Source: Bacteroidales bacterium | Lineage (GTDB): Bacteria; Bacteroidota; Bacteroidia; Bacteroidales; Rikenellaceae | Length of the DNA stretch: 64,000 nt | Reading direction: 5' to 3' | Assembly (NCBI GenBank): GCA_910574205.1 | Contig: CAJSYJ010000001.1 | Coordinates: 930,001 to 994,000 of the forward strand | Part shown: in pieces, positions 9,333 to 19,699 of the stretch | How positions within the stretch are numbered: position 1 is the stretch's first letter | Layout: every line of letters begins with the position of its first letter | Made by a program: the position numbers and the translations under genes | Notes under the pieces: generated by a model | The model's database searches: none | The model's input: the letters and a program-made list of their open reading frames with translations, nothing else | What the model was told of the DNA's origin: nothing

Positions 9333-9340
9333 TACCTTTG
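9333..9340 (+). promoter_or_regulatory. dnaX -7 element, almost leaderless
   Basis: TACCTTTG lies only 7 bp before the dnaX ATG at 9348. If transcription starts the usual ~7 nt after the box, the mRNA has essentially no 5' leader. Confidence 0.6.
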
Positions 9341-9347
9341 CGATGTT

Positions 9348-11243
9348 ATGGAGAATTTTATCGTTTCTGCGCGAAAATACCGTCCCTCGACATTCGCAAC
9401 GGTCGTCGGACAGAAACATATAACCTCGACGCTCAAAAACGCGATCGAGCGCGGACAGCTGGCGCACGCCTACCTGTTCTGCGGACCGCGCGGCGTGGGC
9501 AAGACCACCTGCGCCCGCATCTTCGCCAAGGCGATAAACTGCCAGCACCCCGTCGGCGCCGAGGCCTGCAACGAGTGCGAGTCGTGCCGCAGCTTCGACG
9601 ACAACCGCTCGCTGAACATACACGAGCTCGATGCCGCCTCGAACAACTCGGTCGACGACATCCGCAACCTCATCGAGCAGGTGCGGGTCATGCCGCAGCA
9701 GGGGCGCTACTCGGTGTTCATCATCGACGAGGTGCACATGCTCTCGACACAGGCGTTCAACGCCTTTCTCAAAACGCTTGAAGAGCCGCCGGCACACGCC
9801 GTATTCATTCTGGCCACCACCGAGAAGCACAAGATCATCCCCACGATCCTCTCGCGATGCCAGATATACGACTTCAACCGCATACGCGTCGAGGACGGCG
9901 TGGAGTATCTGCGATACATAGCCTCGCAGGAGGGGGTCGAGGCCGACGATCAGGCTCTGAACCTCATCGCGCGCAAGGCCGACGGCGGTATGCGCGACGC
10001 CCTGTCGATGTTCGACAAGGCCGTATCGTTCTGCGGCGCGAAGCTCGACTACAAACAGGTAGCCGCCACGCTCAACGTGCTGGACTACGACACCTACTTC
10101 GACATGACAGACCTGCTGCTGGCAGGCAACTACATAGAGGCCCTGCTGCGTTTCGACGACGTGCTCGGCCGCGGCTTCTCGCCGCAGACCTTCATCGCCG
10201 GACTCAGCCAGCACATGCGCGACCTGCTTATGGCTCGCGGTCCGGCGGTCTCGCTGATCGAGTTTACCGGCACGCTCATGGAGCGATACCGCCGGCAGGC
10301 GGAGCAGTGCAGCGAAGATTTTCTGTTCGGTGCGGTATCGCTGCTGACCGAAGCCGACGGACGCATACGGCAATCGTCCAACCAACGTTTGCTCGTCGAA
10401 CTGGGACTCATGAAGATTGCGGGTCTCGGTCAAAAAAAAAACAGTGACAGCGGTGCGCTGACATACGACGTCTCCGCTCCGCTGCCCGAGCTCAGTGCAA
10501 CGCCCGCACTGGGGTCTCAGAGCGCACGGCAGACGCCCGTCGCAGGCGAAGGGCAGCCGCAGCAGACGGCACAGGATCAGAGCCGGATGCCGCAACAGGC
10601 GGCCTCGGAGCCAGCACTCAACAGCTCGACTCCGGCCGCAACAGCCGCAGCCCGACAAACGGCCGCAACGGCTCAGCCGGCCTCAGCAACCCCGCAGCCG
10701 CAGCAAACGGCCGAAACGGCACAGTCGCAGCCCGCACAGCGGCGCCCGGCAGCACCGCAGCGACAGGGATCGCTCGTCTCGGGCACCTCGCTCGCCGATC
10801 TTCTCGGCGGCGACGACACGACACCCGAGGGCGCGAGCGGCGGCACGGATCCGGCACAGGCAGCCTCGCCGGCGCAGATGCAGATCGACCCGCATGCCGA
10901 GGAGAAGCTGCGCAACGCCGCAGAGCGCATCGCCGACTACATACGGCGGTCGCGGCCGCGCTTCATGGCGGCATTCGACTCGATGCGCATCGAGGGCAAC
11001 CGTCTGCTTCTGGCGGCACCGACCCGCTCGCTGGCCGACGACATACTCCACTCGAAGGTCGAACTGCTGATGCAAATAGCCTCGCTCGCAGGCGTCGAAT
11101 CGCAGATCGATCTCGAAATAGAGGTCAACGAACGGATACGGGCGGCCAAGCCCATACGCCTTGAAGATCGCGTGCAACACATGTTGCAGAAGAATCCGCT
11201 GATAGCCGAGCTGCGCGATGCGCTCGACCTTGAAGCCGAATAA
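9348..11243 (+). CDS. dnaX: DNA polymerase III gamma/tau subunit
   Basis: Clamp-loader ATPase, 631 aa from the ATG at 9348 ([13 protein letters not shown] matches the family N-terminus; the upstream in-frame ATG at 9219 lies before the promoter). The AAA+ core shows Walker [10 protein letters not shown] (46-54), a four-cysteine zinc module ([16 protein letters not shown]), DEVHMLS as Walker B, and the sensor-1/arginine-finger region [16 protein letters not shown]. Domain III ends near residue 360. It is followed by a low-complexity Ala/Gln/Pro/Thr linker (about 385-500) and a C-terminal tau-like domain (520-631). At codons 362-365 there is an A10 run that may allow production of a short gamma form (see separate entry). 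tyrS begins 19 bp downstream. Confidence 0.95.
   Translation: MENFIVSARKYRPSTFATVVGQKHITSTLKNAIERGQLAHAYLFCGPRGVGKTTCARIFAKAINCQHPVGAEACNECESCRSFDDNRSLNIHELDAASNNSVDDIRNLIEQVRVMPQQGRYSVFIIDEVHMLSTQAFNAFLKTLEEPPAHAVFILATTEKHKIIPTILSRCQIYDFNRIRVEDGVEYLRYIASQEGVEADDQALNLIARKADGGMRDALSMFDKAVSFCGAKLDYKQVAATLNVLDYDTYFDMTDLLLAGNYIEALLRFDDVLGRGFSPQTFIAGLSQHMRDLLMARGPAVSLIEFTGTLMERYRRQAEQCSEDFLFGAVSLLTEADGRIRQSSNQRLLVELGLMKIAGLGQKKNSDSGALTYDVSAPLPELSATPALGSQSARQTPVAGEGQPQQTAQDQSRMPQQAASEPALNSSTPAATAAARQTAATAQPASATPQPQQTAETAQSQPAQRRPAAPQRQGSLVSGTSLADLLGGDDTTPEGASGGTDPAQAASPAQMQIDPHAEEKLRNAAERIADYIRRSRPRFMAAFDSMRIEGNRLLLAAPTRSLADDILHSKVELLMQIASLAGVESQIDLEIEVNERIRAAKPIRLEDRVQHMLQKNPLIAELRDALDLEAE
10432..10460 (+). 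promoter_or_regulatory. Candidate dnaX slippage/frameshift site
   Basis: Ten consecutive A (10432-10441) are read CAA-AAA-AAA-AAC and contain the heptamer A-AAA-AAC. Five nt further is a 5-bp hairpin, CAGCG-GTG-CGCTG (10448-10460). In the -1 frame, or with one extra A in the mRNA, translation ends at TGA 10445-10447. With one A fewer it ends a few codons later (ACA GTG ACA GCG GTG CGC TGA). Either event yields a protein of about 366-370 aa ending just after domain III, like gamma. Confidence 0.6.
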
Positions 11244-11262
11244 ACGTAAAAATTTGCAAACG

Positions 11263-12558
11263 ATGAATAACAAGGATTTTATCGAAGAGCTCCAATGGCG
11301 CGGCATGATACACACGATCATGCCCGGCACCGAGGAGCAGCTCAAAAAGGAGATGACGACGGCCTATCTGGGTATCGACCCCACGGCCGATTCGCTGCAT
11401 ATAGGCCACTTGGTGGGCGTAATGATACTCAAACACTTCCAGATGTGCGGACACCGCCCCATAGCACTCGTCGGCGGCGCCACGGGCATGATCGGCGACC
11501 CCAGCGGCAAGTCGCAGGAGCGCAATCTGTTGGACGAGCCTACGCTGCGCCGCAATCAGGAGGCCATAAAGCGGCAGCTGGGCAAGCTGCTCGACTTCGA
11601 GTCCGACGCCGAGAACCGCGCGCTGCTGGTCAACAACTACGACTGGATGAAGGAGTTTTCGTTCCTCGACTTCGCCCGCGAGATAGGCAAGGTCATCACG
11701 GTCAACTACATGATGGCCAAGGACTCGGTCAAGAAACGCTTCAACGGCGACGGCGACGGCATGTCGTTTACCGAGTTTACCTACCAGCTGTTGCAGGGCT
11801 ACGACTTCCTGCACCTCTATCAGGAGTACGGCTGCAAGGTGCAGCTCGGCGGCGCCGACCAGTGGGGCAACATCACAACCGGCACCGAGCTCATACGCCG
11901 CAAGTTAGGCGGCGAGAACGAGGCTTTCGCCATAACGTGCCCCTTGATAACCAAGGCCGACGGCACCAAGTTCGGCAAGACCGAGAGCGGCAACATCTGG
12001 CTCGACGCGCGCTACACCTCGCCCTATAAGTTCTACCAGTTCTGGCTCAACGTCAGCGACGAGGACGCCAAGCGTTATATCAAGATATTCACGCTGCTCG
12101 ACCGCGAGACGATAGATGCTCTCATAGCCGAGCACGATGCGGCGCCGCACCTGAGAGCGTTGCAGAAGCGTCTGGCCGAGGAGCTTACATGTATGATACA
12201 CTCCAAGGAGGAGTGGCAGCGTGCCGTCGAGGCTTCGTCGATACTCTTCGGCGGCGCCACCTCCGACGCCCTGCGTCGCCTCGACGAGCAGACCCTGTTG
12301 CAGGTCTTCGAGGGTGTACCGCAGTACAACGTCCCGAAGAGCGCTCTGGGCGCATTCATCGATCTGGTGGTCGAGCACGCACCGATATTCCCCTCGAAGG
12401 GCGAATGCCGCAAGATGATTCAGGGCGGCGGCGTCTCGCTCGACAAGGAGAAAGTCGCAGACCCCATGCAGCAGGTCAGCGAAGCCGATCTTATAGCCGG
12501 CAAGTATCTGCTCGTGCAGCGCGGCAAGAAGAACTACTATCTCATCACAGTCGAATAG
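11263..12558 (+). CDS. tyrS: Tyrosyl-tRNA synthetase
   Basis: Class I aminoacyl-tRNA synthetase of 431 aa that charges tRNA-Tyr in the cytoplasm. Motifs: [15 protein letters not shown] with the HIGH signature at about residue 46, the tyrosine-site region [13 protein letters not shown] and GGADQWGNI, and KFGKT (about 232-236) in place of KMSKS, normal for TyrRS. The C-terminal ~80 residues form an S4 RNA-binding domain ([11 protein letters not shown]). The ATG at 11263 gives the family N-terminus; an in-frame ATG at 11218 lies inside dnaX. folB follows after 6 bp, suggesting cotranscription. Confidence 0.95.
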   Translation: MNNKDFIEELQWRGMIHTIMPGTEEQLKKEMTTAYLGIDPTADSLHIGHLVGVMILKHFQMCGHRPIALVGGATGMIGDPSGKSQERNLLDEPTLRRNQEAIKRQLGKLLDFESDAENRALLVNNYDWMKEFSFLDFAREIGKVITVNYMMAKDSVKKRFNGDGDGMSFTEFTYQLLQGYDFLHLYQEYGCKVQLGGADQWGNITTGTELIRRKLGGENEAFAITCPLITKADGTKFGKTESGNIWLDARYTSPYKFYQFWLNVSDEDAKRYIKIFTLLDRETIDALIAEHDAAPHLRALQKRLAEELTCMIHSKEEWQRAVEASSILFGGATSDALRRLDEQTLLQVFEGVPQYNVPKSALGAFIDLVVEHAPIFPSKGECRKMIQGGGVSLDKEKVADPMQQVSEADLIAGKYLLVQRGKKNYYLITVE

Positions 12559-12564
12559 GGCAAC

Positions 12565-12927
12565 ATGGAGCAGAAACTCTACACGATACGTCTTGACGGC
12601 ATCGTCGTGCGCGCCTACCACGGCTGCTACGATCTGGAACAGAGGGTGGGCAACCGCTTCCGCGTCGATCTGGCCATTAAAACCCCGCTGGGCGACCTGC
12701 CCCGGACGGACAACGTGGGCAGCGCGGTCAACTATCTGACCGTCTTCGGCATCGTCGAACAGACCATGAAGCGCACGCAGCGCACGATCGAAGCCGCAGC
12801 CTCGAACGTCATCGAGGCGGTCAGGGCGGAGTTTCCGCAGATCGTCTCTGTGGAGTGCACCGTGGCCAAGATAGCACCGCCGTTAGGCGGCAAGATCGAC
12901 CGCGTGAGCGTGACTATCGAGGGATAG
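12565..12927 (+). CDS. folB: Dihydroneopterin aldolase
   Basis: This 120-aa protein matches FolB, which converts 7,8-dihydroneopterin to 6-hydroxymethyl-dihydropterin in folate synthesis. Family marks are [19 protein letters not shown] near the N-terminus, [11 protein letters not shown] in the middle and [21 protein letters not shown] at the C-terminus, where the PP(L)GG and Lys are characteristic. Length is normal for the family. It is closely spaced after tyrS. Confidence 0.9.
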   Translation: MEQKLYTIRLDGIVVRAYHGCYDLEQRVGNRFRVDLAIKTPLGDLPRTDNVGSAVNYLTVFGIVEQTMKRTQRTIEAAASNVIEAVRAEFPQIVSVECTVAKIAPPLGGKIDRVSVTIEG

Positions 12928-13000
12928 GCTCCGAGAATACCCCCGTGCTTGGAGCACGGCGGGCGGCAAAAGCAGAACAGCACTAAAACTAAAAATAAAA

Positions 13001-14614
13001 ATGGCAGATTTCATCTATCAGCAACCGTTTCCGATTCAATCGGACAAGACCGAATACCGGCTTCTGACGAAGGACTACGTGAAGGTCGTCGAGTGCGACG
13101 GCCGTAAAATATTGAAGGTCGACCCCAAGGGTCTCGAACTGCTGGCCAGGGAGGCATACGCCGACGTGTCGTTCTATCTGCGCGCATCGCACTTGCAGAA
13201 ACTCGCCGACATCCTCGAAGATCCCGAAGCCACCGACAACGACAAATTCGTCGCCTACACCATGCTGCTCAACCAGTGCGTGTCGGCCGAGGGCGAGCTG
13301 CCCACATGCCAAGATACCGGCACGGCTATCTGCATCGGTCACAAGGGCGAGGACGTATACACGGGTGCCGACGATGCCGAGTGCATCTCGCGCGGCGTAT
13401 ACGAGACCTACAAGGATCGCAATCTGCGCTACTCGCAGGTAGTGCCCTTTACCATGACCGACGAGAAAAATTCGGGCACCAACCTGCCCGCGCAGATCGA
13501 CATCTACGGCGGTCATCCGGGCATGGAGTACGAGTTTCTGTTCATTACCAAGGGCGGCGGCTCGGCCAACAAGACTTTCCTCTATCAGCAGACCAAAGCC
13601 CTTCTGAACGAGGAGTCGCTCACGAAGTTCATCCGCGAGCACATTACCGATCTTGGTACGTCGGCATGTCCGCCCTACCACCTTGCCATCTGCATCGGCG
13701 GCACGTCGGCCGAGATGTGTCTGTCGACCGTCAAGAAGGCCTCGGCCGGTTATCTCGACGAGCTGCCCACCTCGGGCAACGAGGGCGGCCGCTGCTTCCG
13801 CGATCTGGAATGGGAGGCCAAGGTACAGAAGATATGCCAGGAGATAGGTCTGGGCGCACAGTTCGGCGGCAAGTACTACGTGCACGACGTGCGTGTGATA
13901 CGCGCTCCGCGCCATGCCGCATCGTGCCCCGTGGCTATCGGCGTCAGCTGCTCGGCCGACCGTAACATCAAGGCCAAGATCACGCCCGAGGGCATCTTCC
14001 TCGAAGCGTTGGAGAAGAACCCCGCACGATTCCTGCCCGCCGAGGCTCCATCGATGAGCCCGGCCGTCGACATCGATCTGGACGAGGGAATGGACAAGGT
14101 GCGCGAGATACTTACCAAATATCCGATCAAGACGCGCCTCAACCTCAAAGGCACTCTGATCGTGGCGCGCGACATAGCCCACGCCCGCATCAAGCAGATG
14201 CTCGACGAGGGCAAGCCGATGCCCGAATACTTCAAGAAACACCCCGTCTACTATGCCGGTCCGGCCAAGACGCCCGAAGGCATGGCCTCGGGTTCGTTCG
14301 GCCCCACCACGGCAGGACGCATGGATCCCTACGTCGATCTGTTCCAGAAGCACGGCGGCTCGCTGGTAATGGTGGCCAAGGGCAACCGCTCGAAGGCCGT
14401 TACCGACGCCTGCAAGGCCAACGGAGGCTTCTACCTCGGCTCGATAGGCGGTCCGGCAGCCATTCTGGCCAAGAACTCGATAAAGAGCGTCGAGGTGGTC
14501 GACTTCCCCGAGCTGGGCATGGAGGCCGTCCGCAAGATTTATGTCGAGAACTTCCCGGCATTCATCATCGTGGACGACAAGGGCAACGACTTCTTCGCCG
14601 ACTTCGCGCACTAA
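13001..14614 (+). CDS. fumA: Class I (iron-sulfur) fumarate hydratase
   Basis: This 537-aa enzyme is a single-chain class I fumarase, with the alpha-type catalytic part and the beta-type C-terminal part fused as in FumA/FumB. It interconverts fumarate and malate and carries an oxygen-sensitive 4Fe-4S cluster. Visible family features are [78 protein letters not shown] and, in the beta part, [15 protein letters not shown] with [22 protein letters not shown]. The symbol reflects class, not proven orthology. It is flanked by 73 bp after folB and by a strong inverted repeat downstream. Confidence 0.93.
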   Translation: MADFIYQQPFPIQSDKTEYRLLTKDYVKVVECDGRKILKVDPKGLELLAREAYADVSFYLRASHLQKLADILEDPEATDNDKFVAYTMLLNQCVSAEGELPTCQDTGTAICIGHKGEDVYTGADDAECISRGVYETYKDRNLRYSQVVPFTMTDEKNSGTNLPAQIDIYGGHPGMEYEFLFITKGGGSANKTFLYQQTKALLNEESLTKFIREHITDLGTSACPPYHLAICIGGTSAEMCLSTVKKASAGYLDELPTSGNEGGRCFRDLEWEAKVQKICQEIGLGAQFGGKYYVHDVRVIRAPRHAASCPVAIGVSCSADRNIKAKITPEGIFLEALEKNPARFLPAEAPSMSPAVDIDLDEGMDKVREILTKYPIKTRLNLKGTLIVARDIAHARIKQMLDEGKPMPEYFKKHPVYYAGPAKTPEGMASGSFGPTTAGRMDPYVDLFQKHGGSLVMVAKGNRSKAVTDACKANGGFYLGSIGGPAAILAKNSIKSVEVVDFPELGMEAVRKIYVENFPAFIIVDDKGNDFFADFAH

Positions 14615-14640
14615 ACCGCCGCACGCGGCCGGCACCTATA

Positions 14641-14676
14641 TATCGGGGAGCCTCGAATTTTCGAGACTCCCCGATA
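14641..14676. terminator. Inverted repeat after fumarase
   Basis: A near-perfect palindrome: TATCGGGGAG-C-CTCGAA pairs with TTCGAG-A-CTCCCCGATA around a 2-nt centre. It lies 26 bp after the fumarase stop. No long T run follows, so terminator function is likely but not certain. Confidence 0.55.
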
Positions 14677-14730
14677 ATAAACGTTTATACCGTAACGTTG
14701 AACGTATATCGATAAGAAAACACGTATCCG

Positions 14731-16569
14731 ATGAAACGATACATTTCAAGCAGAATACTTGCGACCGTTGCGGCGCTGCTCTGTTTCGTCTGCGCAGCAC
14801 ACGCCGACGGCGCGGTCTCGTTCAAGGTCGACGCTCCGACTATAACTTCGCTCGGACAGTATTTCCGCGTCGAGTTCCGTGCCGATGCGCGTCCCGACGA
14901 CGACTCGTTCGAGGCGCCCGACTTCGCCGGATTCGACATCCTGGCCGGACCTACCGTGGCCACCGGACGCCAGAGCTACTGGATCAACGGCAAGCAGACC
15001 ACCAGCGAGAGCTACACCTACACCTACGTGCTCATGCCGCAGGCTGCGGGCACGCATACCATAGGCGCCGCCGCAATCACGGTCGACGGCAAACGCTACG
15101 CCACGCGTCCGCTGCCCGTCGAGGTCGTCGACGAGGGCACCCGCCCATCCTCGCCGCAGGACGAACGCCGTCCGGGCTCGTCGCCCGAGTCGCACATCGC
15201 CAAGGACGACATACTGCTGCGCATCAACCTGTCGTCGTCATCGGTATACAAGGGCGAGGCCGTGCGCGCCTCGATCGTGCTCTACACCCGCGCCTCGATC
15301 GCCACGATCAACAACGTCAAACTGCCCGCCTTCGAGGGCTTCTGGTCGCAGGAGCTGCCAGTCAGCGACGACAACTCCTCGCGCGAACAGCTCGACGGCA
15401 AGGTCTACACGACATATCTGCTGAAAGAGTATCTGCTCTACCCGCAGCAGTCGGGCAGGGTGGTCATCGACCCGGCCGAGCTCACGGCCGTGGCACAGGT
15501 CGTCGTCGAGAGCAACCGAGGCTTCGACCCCTTCTTCGGCGGTCAGGAGGTCATGTCGGTCAACCGCAAGGTATCGACCGGCCAGACCGTACTGACGGTC
15601 AAGCCGCTGCCGGCCGACGCACCGCGCAGCTTCGGCGGCGCCGTGGGCAGCTTTTCGTTGCAGAGCGCCATGCCCCCCTCGAAGATCAGCGTCAACTCGG
15701 CCGCGAGCATCACGCTCACGCTCTCGGGTCAGGGCAACCTGAAATTCGTCGAGACACCGGCGGTCACGATGCCCGAATCGTTCGAAGTGTACGACACCAA
15801 GACCTCCGACTCGTTCAAGGTCTCGGCCGCAGGCACCTCGGGCACGATCAAGTACGAATACCCGTTCGTCGCACGTTCGGCCGGCGAGTTCACTATCCCT
15901 CCCGTCCAATTCAGCTACTTCGACCCCCGCAAGGAGCAGTACATTACCCTCTCGACCCCGCCCGTGCAGCTCGAAGTGTCGGGCGACGGCTCCGCCGCGT
16001 CGCTGCCCTCGGGACAGCTGCCGACGATATATAACGAGAAGATGAAGCAGCTCGACCGCGACATACGCTTCATTCGTACAGACAGCAGCGCACTGCGTCG
16101 TCAGCAGCGGCTGTTCATGTTCTCTCCGCTCTACTTCCTGCTGGTAGTGGTCATCACGGCGGCATTCGTGGTGGCATACGTCATCCTGCACCACCGCATA
16201 CGCGAGAACCGCAATCTCGTCCAGCGCCGCATCAGGCACGCCAACAAGGCTGCCGTCCAGCGCCTGCGCATGGCACGACGCCACATGCAGCAACAGCAGC
16301 GCCACGCCTTCTACGAGGAGATGCTCAAAGCGCTGTGGGGATACATGGGCGACAAGTTCAACATCCCGGCGGCCAACCTTACCAAGGAGACCATTCGCGA
16401 GGAGCTGTACCGCCGCGGCGTCGCGGCATCGGACGCAGAGCTCTTCTGCGAAATCATATCGCGCTGCGACGAGGCGCAGTATTCGCCCTCGACGACCAAC
16501 ACTATGGAGGAGGTATATGCCGACGCCGTGGATATTATCTCGAAAATAGAATCGATCGTAAAACGTTAG
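14731..16569 (+). CDS. batD: BatD-family membrane protein
   Basis: This 612-aa protein has a signal peptide (residues 1-25), a long periplasmic region rich in beta-strands with repeated Ig-like modules (for example VSFKVDAPTITSLGQYFRVEF, then VYKGEAVRASIVLYT at about 170), and one C-terminal transmembrane helix (about 463-490, YFLLVVVITAAFVVAYVI) followed by a ~120-aa cytoplasmic tail. This is the BatD (oxygen tolerance) architecture. Bat proteins work with MoxR ATPases and vWA proteins in envelope stress; the biochemical role is not settled. batE follows by 7 bp. batA, batB and moxR are not upstream here, which is unusual for the operon. Confidence 0.85.
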   Translation: MKRYISSRILATVAALLCFVCAAHADGAVSFKVDAPTITSLGQYFRVEFRADARPDDDSFEAPDFAGFDILAGPTVATGRQSYWINGKQTTSESYTYTYVLMPQAAGTHTIGAAAITVDGKRYATRPLPVEVVDEGTRPSSPQDERRPGSSPESHIAKDDILLRINLSSSSVYKGEAVRASIVLYTRASIATINNVKLPAFEGFWSQELPVSDDNSSREQLDGKVYTTYLLKEYLLYPQQSGRVVIDPAELTAVAQVVVESNRGFDPFFGGQEVMSVNRKVSTGQTVLTVKPLPADAPRSFGGAVGSFSLQSAMPPSKISVNSAASITLTLSGQGNLKFVETPAVTMPESFEVYDTKTSDSFKVSAAGTSGTIKYEYPFVARSAGEFTIPPVQFSYFDPRKEQYITLSTPPVQLEVSGDGSAASLPSGQLPTIYNEKMKQLDRDIRFIRTDSSALRRQQRLFMFSPLYFLLVVVITAAFVVAYVILHHRIRENRNLVQRRIRHANKAAVQRLRMARRHMQQQQRHAFYEEMLKALWGYMGDKFNIPAANLTKETIREELYRRGVAASDAELFCEIISRCDEAQYSPSTTNTMEEVYADAVDIISKIESIVKR

Positions 16570-16576
16570 ACGAGTC

Positions 16577-17410
16577 ATGAAACACCTCACAATAACACGT
16601 ATCGCCGCACTGGCGCTGTTGCTCGCCGCGCCTCTGGGCACCCGCGCGCAGCAGTCGGAGTATGCCGACCTCGCCGTCGATGCGCTGTGGAGCAGCGCCA
16701 ACGAGGCCTATGCCGAGAAGCGCTTCGCCGAGGCCGCCGAGCTCTACACACGCATCGCCGAAATGGGCTACTCGTCGGCCGAGCTCTACTACAACACCGG
16801 CAACGCCTGCTTCAAGGCCGGGCAGAACGACATCGCGCTCAACGGCCGCCCCTTCGCCTCGGGGCAGCTGGGACGCGCCGTGCTCAACTACCGGCGCGCG
16901 CTCAGGCTCGACCCGTCGATGAGCGACGCACAGTATAACCTCGACCTTGCCGTCGACCACACCAACGACACCGACGGCGTGCCCGAATTCGTCATGGCGC
17001 GCGTCTGGCGTTCGCTGCGCAACATGCTGTCGAGCAACGCATGGGCGGCTCTGTCGATCGTTCTTCTGGCCGCCGTGCTCACACTGACGATACTCTATCT
17101 GCTCTCGCGCAACGTAGCACTGCGCAAGGCGGGCTTCTTCGGCGCGCTGCTGCTGGCAGTGATGTTCGTTCTGGCTACCGTCATGGCCGCCTCGCAACGC
17201 TCCGTCGAGCGCCGCGACGATATGGCCGTCGTCGTATGCCGCGACACGGCACCCGTGCACTCTTCGCCCGACAACGAAACCAAGGTCATCCGCGAACCAG
17301 GTCAGGGCGTCACGGTCACTCTGTCGCGCACGCTGGGCGAGTGGAGCGAGATAATCTTCGCCGACGGAGAAAAGGGTTGGATACGCTCCGCGCAGATCGA
17401 GAAAATATAA
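16577..17410 (+). CDS. batE: BatE-like TPR and SH3-domain protein
   Basis: This 277-aa protein combines a signal peptide (1-24), TPR-type helices (about 30-125: NEAYAEKRFAEAAELYTRIAEMG and GQLGRAVLNYRRALRLDPSMSDAQYNLDLA), two transmembrane segments (about 155-175 and 185-205), and a C-terminal bacterial SH3-like domain (about 218-277, APVHSSPDNETKVIREPGQGVTV...GWIRSAQIEKI). This is the BatE architecture, and it directly follows batD. The TPR region probably scaffolds the Bat complex at the inner membrane. Confidence 0.85.
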   Translation: MKHLTITRIAALALLLAAPLGTRAQQSEYADLAVDALWSSANEAYAEKRFAEAAELYTRIAEMGYSSAELYYNTGNACFKAGQNDIALNGRPFASGQLGRAVLNYRRALRLDPSMSDAQYNLDLAVDHTNDTDGVPEFVMARVWRSLRNMLSSNAWAALSIVLLAAVLTLTILYLLSRNVALRKAGFFGALLLAVMFVLATVMAASQRSVERRDDMAVVVCRDTAPVHSSPDNETKVIREPGQGVTVTLSRTLGEWSEIIFADGEKGWIRSAQIEKI

Positions 17411-17419
17411 CCTGCCGCC

Positions 17420-18019
17420 ATGTCTAAGCTGCTCGACAACGTTACAAGCGAACTGCAACGCCTGCCAAGCATAGGCCGGCGCACGGCATTGCGTCTTGCC
17501 ATGCACATACTCAAAATGGAGACATCGACGGTCGATTCGCTCGCAGCGAGCATCGAACGCTTCCGCCACGAGATACGCTACTGCACCAAGTGCAACAACC
17601 TATCCGACACCGATATATGTCCCATTTGCAGCGACCCTCGGCGCGACCGCTCCACGATATGCGTCGTCGAGCAGGTGGCCGACCTAATGTCGATCGAGAA
17701 TACGTCGCAGTACCGCGGTCTGTATCACGTCCTGGGCGGCGTCATATCGCCCATGCAGGGCATCGGCCCCTCCGACCTTAAAATCGACCTTTTGTGCGAC
17801 ACCGTAGCCGCAGGCACGGTGCGCGAAGTCATAATAGCCATATCGACCTCGGTCGAGGGCGAGACGACGCTCTTCTATCTGCTTAACCGCCTCAAAGCCT
17901 ACCCCGATGTCAAGGTCACGACCATAGCGCGCGGAATAGGCTTCGGCGACGAGTTGGAGTATGTCGACGAGCTGACCATAACCCACGCGCTGATGAACCG
18001 ACGCGAGGTGGAGAGATAG
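17420..18019 (+). CDS. recR: Recombination mediator RecR
   Basis: This 199-aa protein is RecR, which with RecO (and RecF) loads RecA on gapped DNA. Order of domains: helix-hairpin-helix (LQRLPSIGRRTALRLAMHIL), a four-Cys zinc finger (CTKCNNLSDTDICPIC, about 55-70), a Toprim fold (ICVVEQVADLMSIENTSQYRGLYHVLGG), then GPSDL and a C-terminal GIGFGDELEYVDELTITHAL motif. All are standard for a full-length RecR. It starts 9 bp after batE, so it is probably transcribed with the bat genes. Confidence 0.96.
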   Translation: MSKLLDNVTSELQRLPSIGRRTALRLAMHILKMETSTVDSLAASIERFRHEIRYCTKCNNLSDTDICPICSDPRRDRSTICVVEQVADLMSIENTSQYRGLYHVLGGVISPMQGIGPSDLKIDLLCDTVAAGTVREVIIAISTSVEGETTLFYLLNRLKAYPDVKVTTIARGIGFGDELEYVDELTITHALMNRREVER

Positions 18020-18112
18020 CGCGCCGCCATGCCGCAACGACAGCAAAAACAAATAATTGTACCGCGGCACCTAAAAATTTCTCAAAAAATTCGCTATACC
18101 GTTTTTTATCTG

Positions 18113-18120
18113 TATATTTG
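18113..18120 (+). promoter_or_regulatory. -7 element for the second DeoR gene
   Basis: TATATTTG, 110 bp before the regulator start. Transcription would begin near 18127, leaving a leader of about 100 nt. Confidence 0.6.
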
Positions 18121-18230
18121 TAATATGGCATGATGTCCGGCATCCGGCCGGCAGTCGACGAGTTCGGCCGCCGGCGGTCGGCTATCGAGGCAAACAACTG
18201 TATCTACAAAACTTAATATACATTTGAAAG

Positions 18231-19016
18231 ATGAGTATCGCAGAGAGGTACAAGTACATCCAGGAACAACTTAACAAGCACGGTTATATTCGTGTGGCCG
18301 ACATAGCCAACGAGCTGAACGTCACGAAGGCTACGATCCGCAAGGACCTGCGCTTCCTCGAATCGCAGAAGGTGCTGTACCGCACGCACGGCAGCGCCAC
18401 GGCAGCCAACCCCCACGTTATGGATATCAGCGTGCAGGTCAAGAGCCATATCAACACCGAGCTCAAACGCATCATAGCCCGCGAAGCGGCCAAGCTCATC
18501 GCCGACAACGACTCGATCATCGTCGCCTCGGGCTCTACGCTCTACGCCTTCGCCGAGCAGATCGCGACCGACTCGCATCTCAACGTCGTGACGCCCGATC
18601 TGCGCGTAGCGGTGCTGCTGAACGAAAACGAGAAGATCGACGTCATACAGTTAGGCGGCAAGATTTATAAGAACACCCTCTCGGTACGCGGCGAAATGGC
18701 CGCCACCGAGCTCAAAGACATACGCTGCTCGAAGGTATTCTTCGGCTCGGACGGCATCGACGACGAGACGGGCATCACATGTTCGACGTTGGAGGAGGCG
18801 CGCCTTACCAACGACATGATGGAGGCGGCATCGCAGACCGTTCTGCTGGTCGACTCGACCAAGTTCGGCCGTCGCGGCTTCGCCAAGATATGTCCGCTCG
18901 ACCGCATCGACATCATCGTTACCGACGACGGCATCTCGGAGCAGGCTCGCGAATACATCGAGGAGGCCGGCGTAGATCTGATTATCGCAAAGACCAACGG
19001 CTGCCTTATCGGCTGA
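18231..19016 (+). CDS. DeoR-family transcriptional regulator, paralogue
   Basis: This 261-aa protein has the same plan as the GlpR-like gene at 8414: N-terminal helix-turn-helix (RVADIANELNVTKATIRKDLRFLE) and DeoRC ligand domain with ASGSTLYAFAEQI, VIQLGGKIYKNTLSVRG, FFGSDGID and LLVDSTKFGRRGFAKICPLDRID. Family members sense phosphorylated sugars or polyols. No metabolic gene is adjacent, so its targets cannot be inferred. It has its own promoter after recR and is followed by a long gap without genes. Confidence 0.85.
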   Translation: MSIAERYKYIQEQLNKHGYIRVADIANELNVTKATIRKDLRFLESQKVLYRTHGSATAANPHVMDISVQVKSHINTELKRIIAREAAKLIADNDSIIVASGSTLYAFAEQIATDSHLNVVTPDLRVAVLLNENEKIDVIQLGGKIYKNTLSVRGEMAATELKDIRCSKVFFGSDGIDDETGITCSTLEEARLTNDMMEAASQTVLLVDSTKFGRRGFAKICPLDRIDIIVTDDGISEQAREYIEEAGVDLIIAKTNGCLIG

Positions 19017-19699
19017 CGCATGGCTGCGTAACCGTCTCCCGAACGCTTTCTGCGCGACCGTCGCAACTGCCCCGCTGCCGGCCATGCCTCCGGCGCCATA
19101 GTGAGGAGATGGCGATGAGTTGAACACAGGGCAGAATGCGCCCGCCAGCCACGCATGTTATGGACGGCGCATATACCGGTTACCGTCGGGCATCGCCGGA
19201 GATGATCCGGGTATCCGTATCATAGCGCTCGTCTCGCAGCGGTCATATGCAATTAAAAGCTATCGCATCCGTGTCGGCAGTGTGCCGGCACGGAGTTTTT
19301 GTATACAGTTGCCAACCGCTATTCCGATGTTCGCGGGCAACGAATCTCACTTTTACGTGTCGGGATACTATACTGGCAACATCCGAAAGCGCGGCGATAC
19401 TGCGCCATGATGCAGGCCGCACGGCGTGGAGCAAGCCTATTTACTGCGACGCTCCATGCCTGCCGACTCCAAATCCTCACATTTTCATTAAGCCGGGCAG
19501 AGCCGAAGATTATTCGGACTTTGCCGAGGCGACGAGAAGCCAAAGAGCAATTTGCCAATTATATTCGCCTTCTCGCTACGAACCCGGTTCCATATCGCGA
19601 GCTCCATGCTGCAACGGCATCCGGGTGCACCAACGGCCGCAGAGATATAGAACCATGCAGGCATACGACGGAACAATGTCCTGCTATCTATAAACAAAA
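19017..19699. other. Non-coding stretch after DeoR regulator
   Basis: About 680 bp with several open frames of 60-150 codons on both strands, none with a recognisable protein, a promoter at the right place or codon use like neighbouring genes. I see no convincing gene or RNA. Confidence 0.5.

Noticed and set aside
12989..14635. A 548-codon open frame on the minus strand
   Set aside because: It lies entirely over the fumarase gene; its translation has no family features. High-GC coding regions commonly give long antisense frames.
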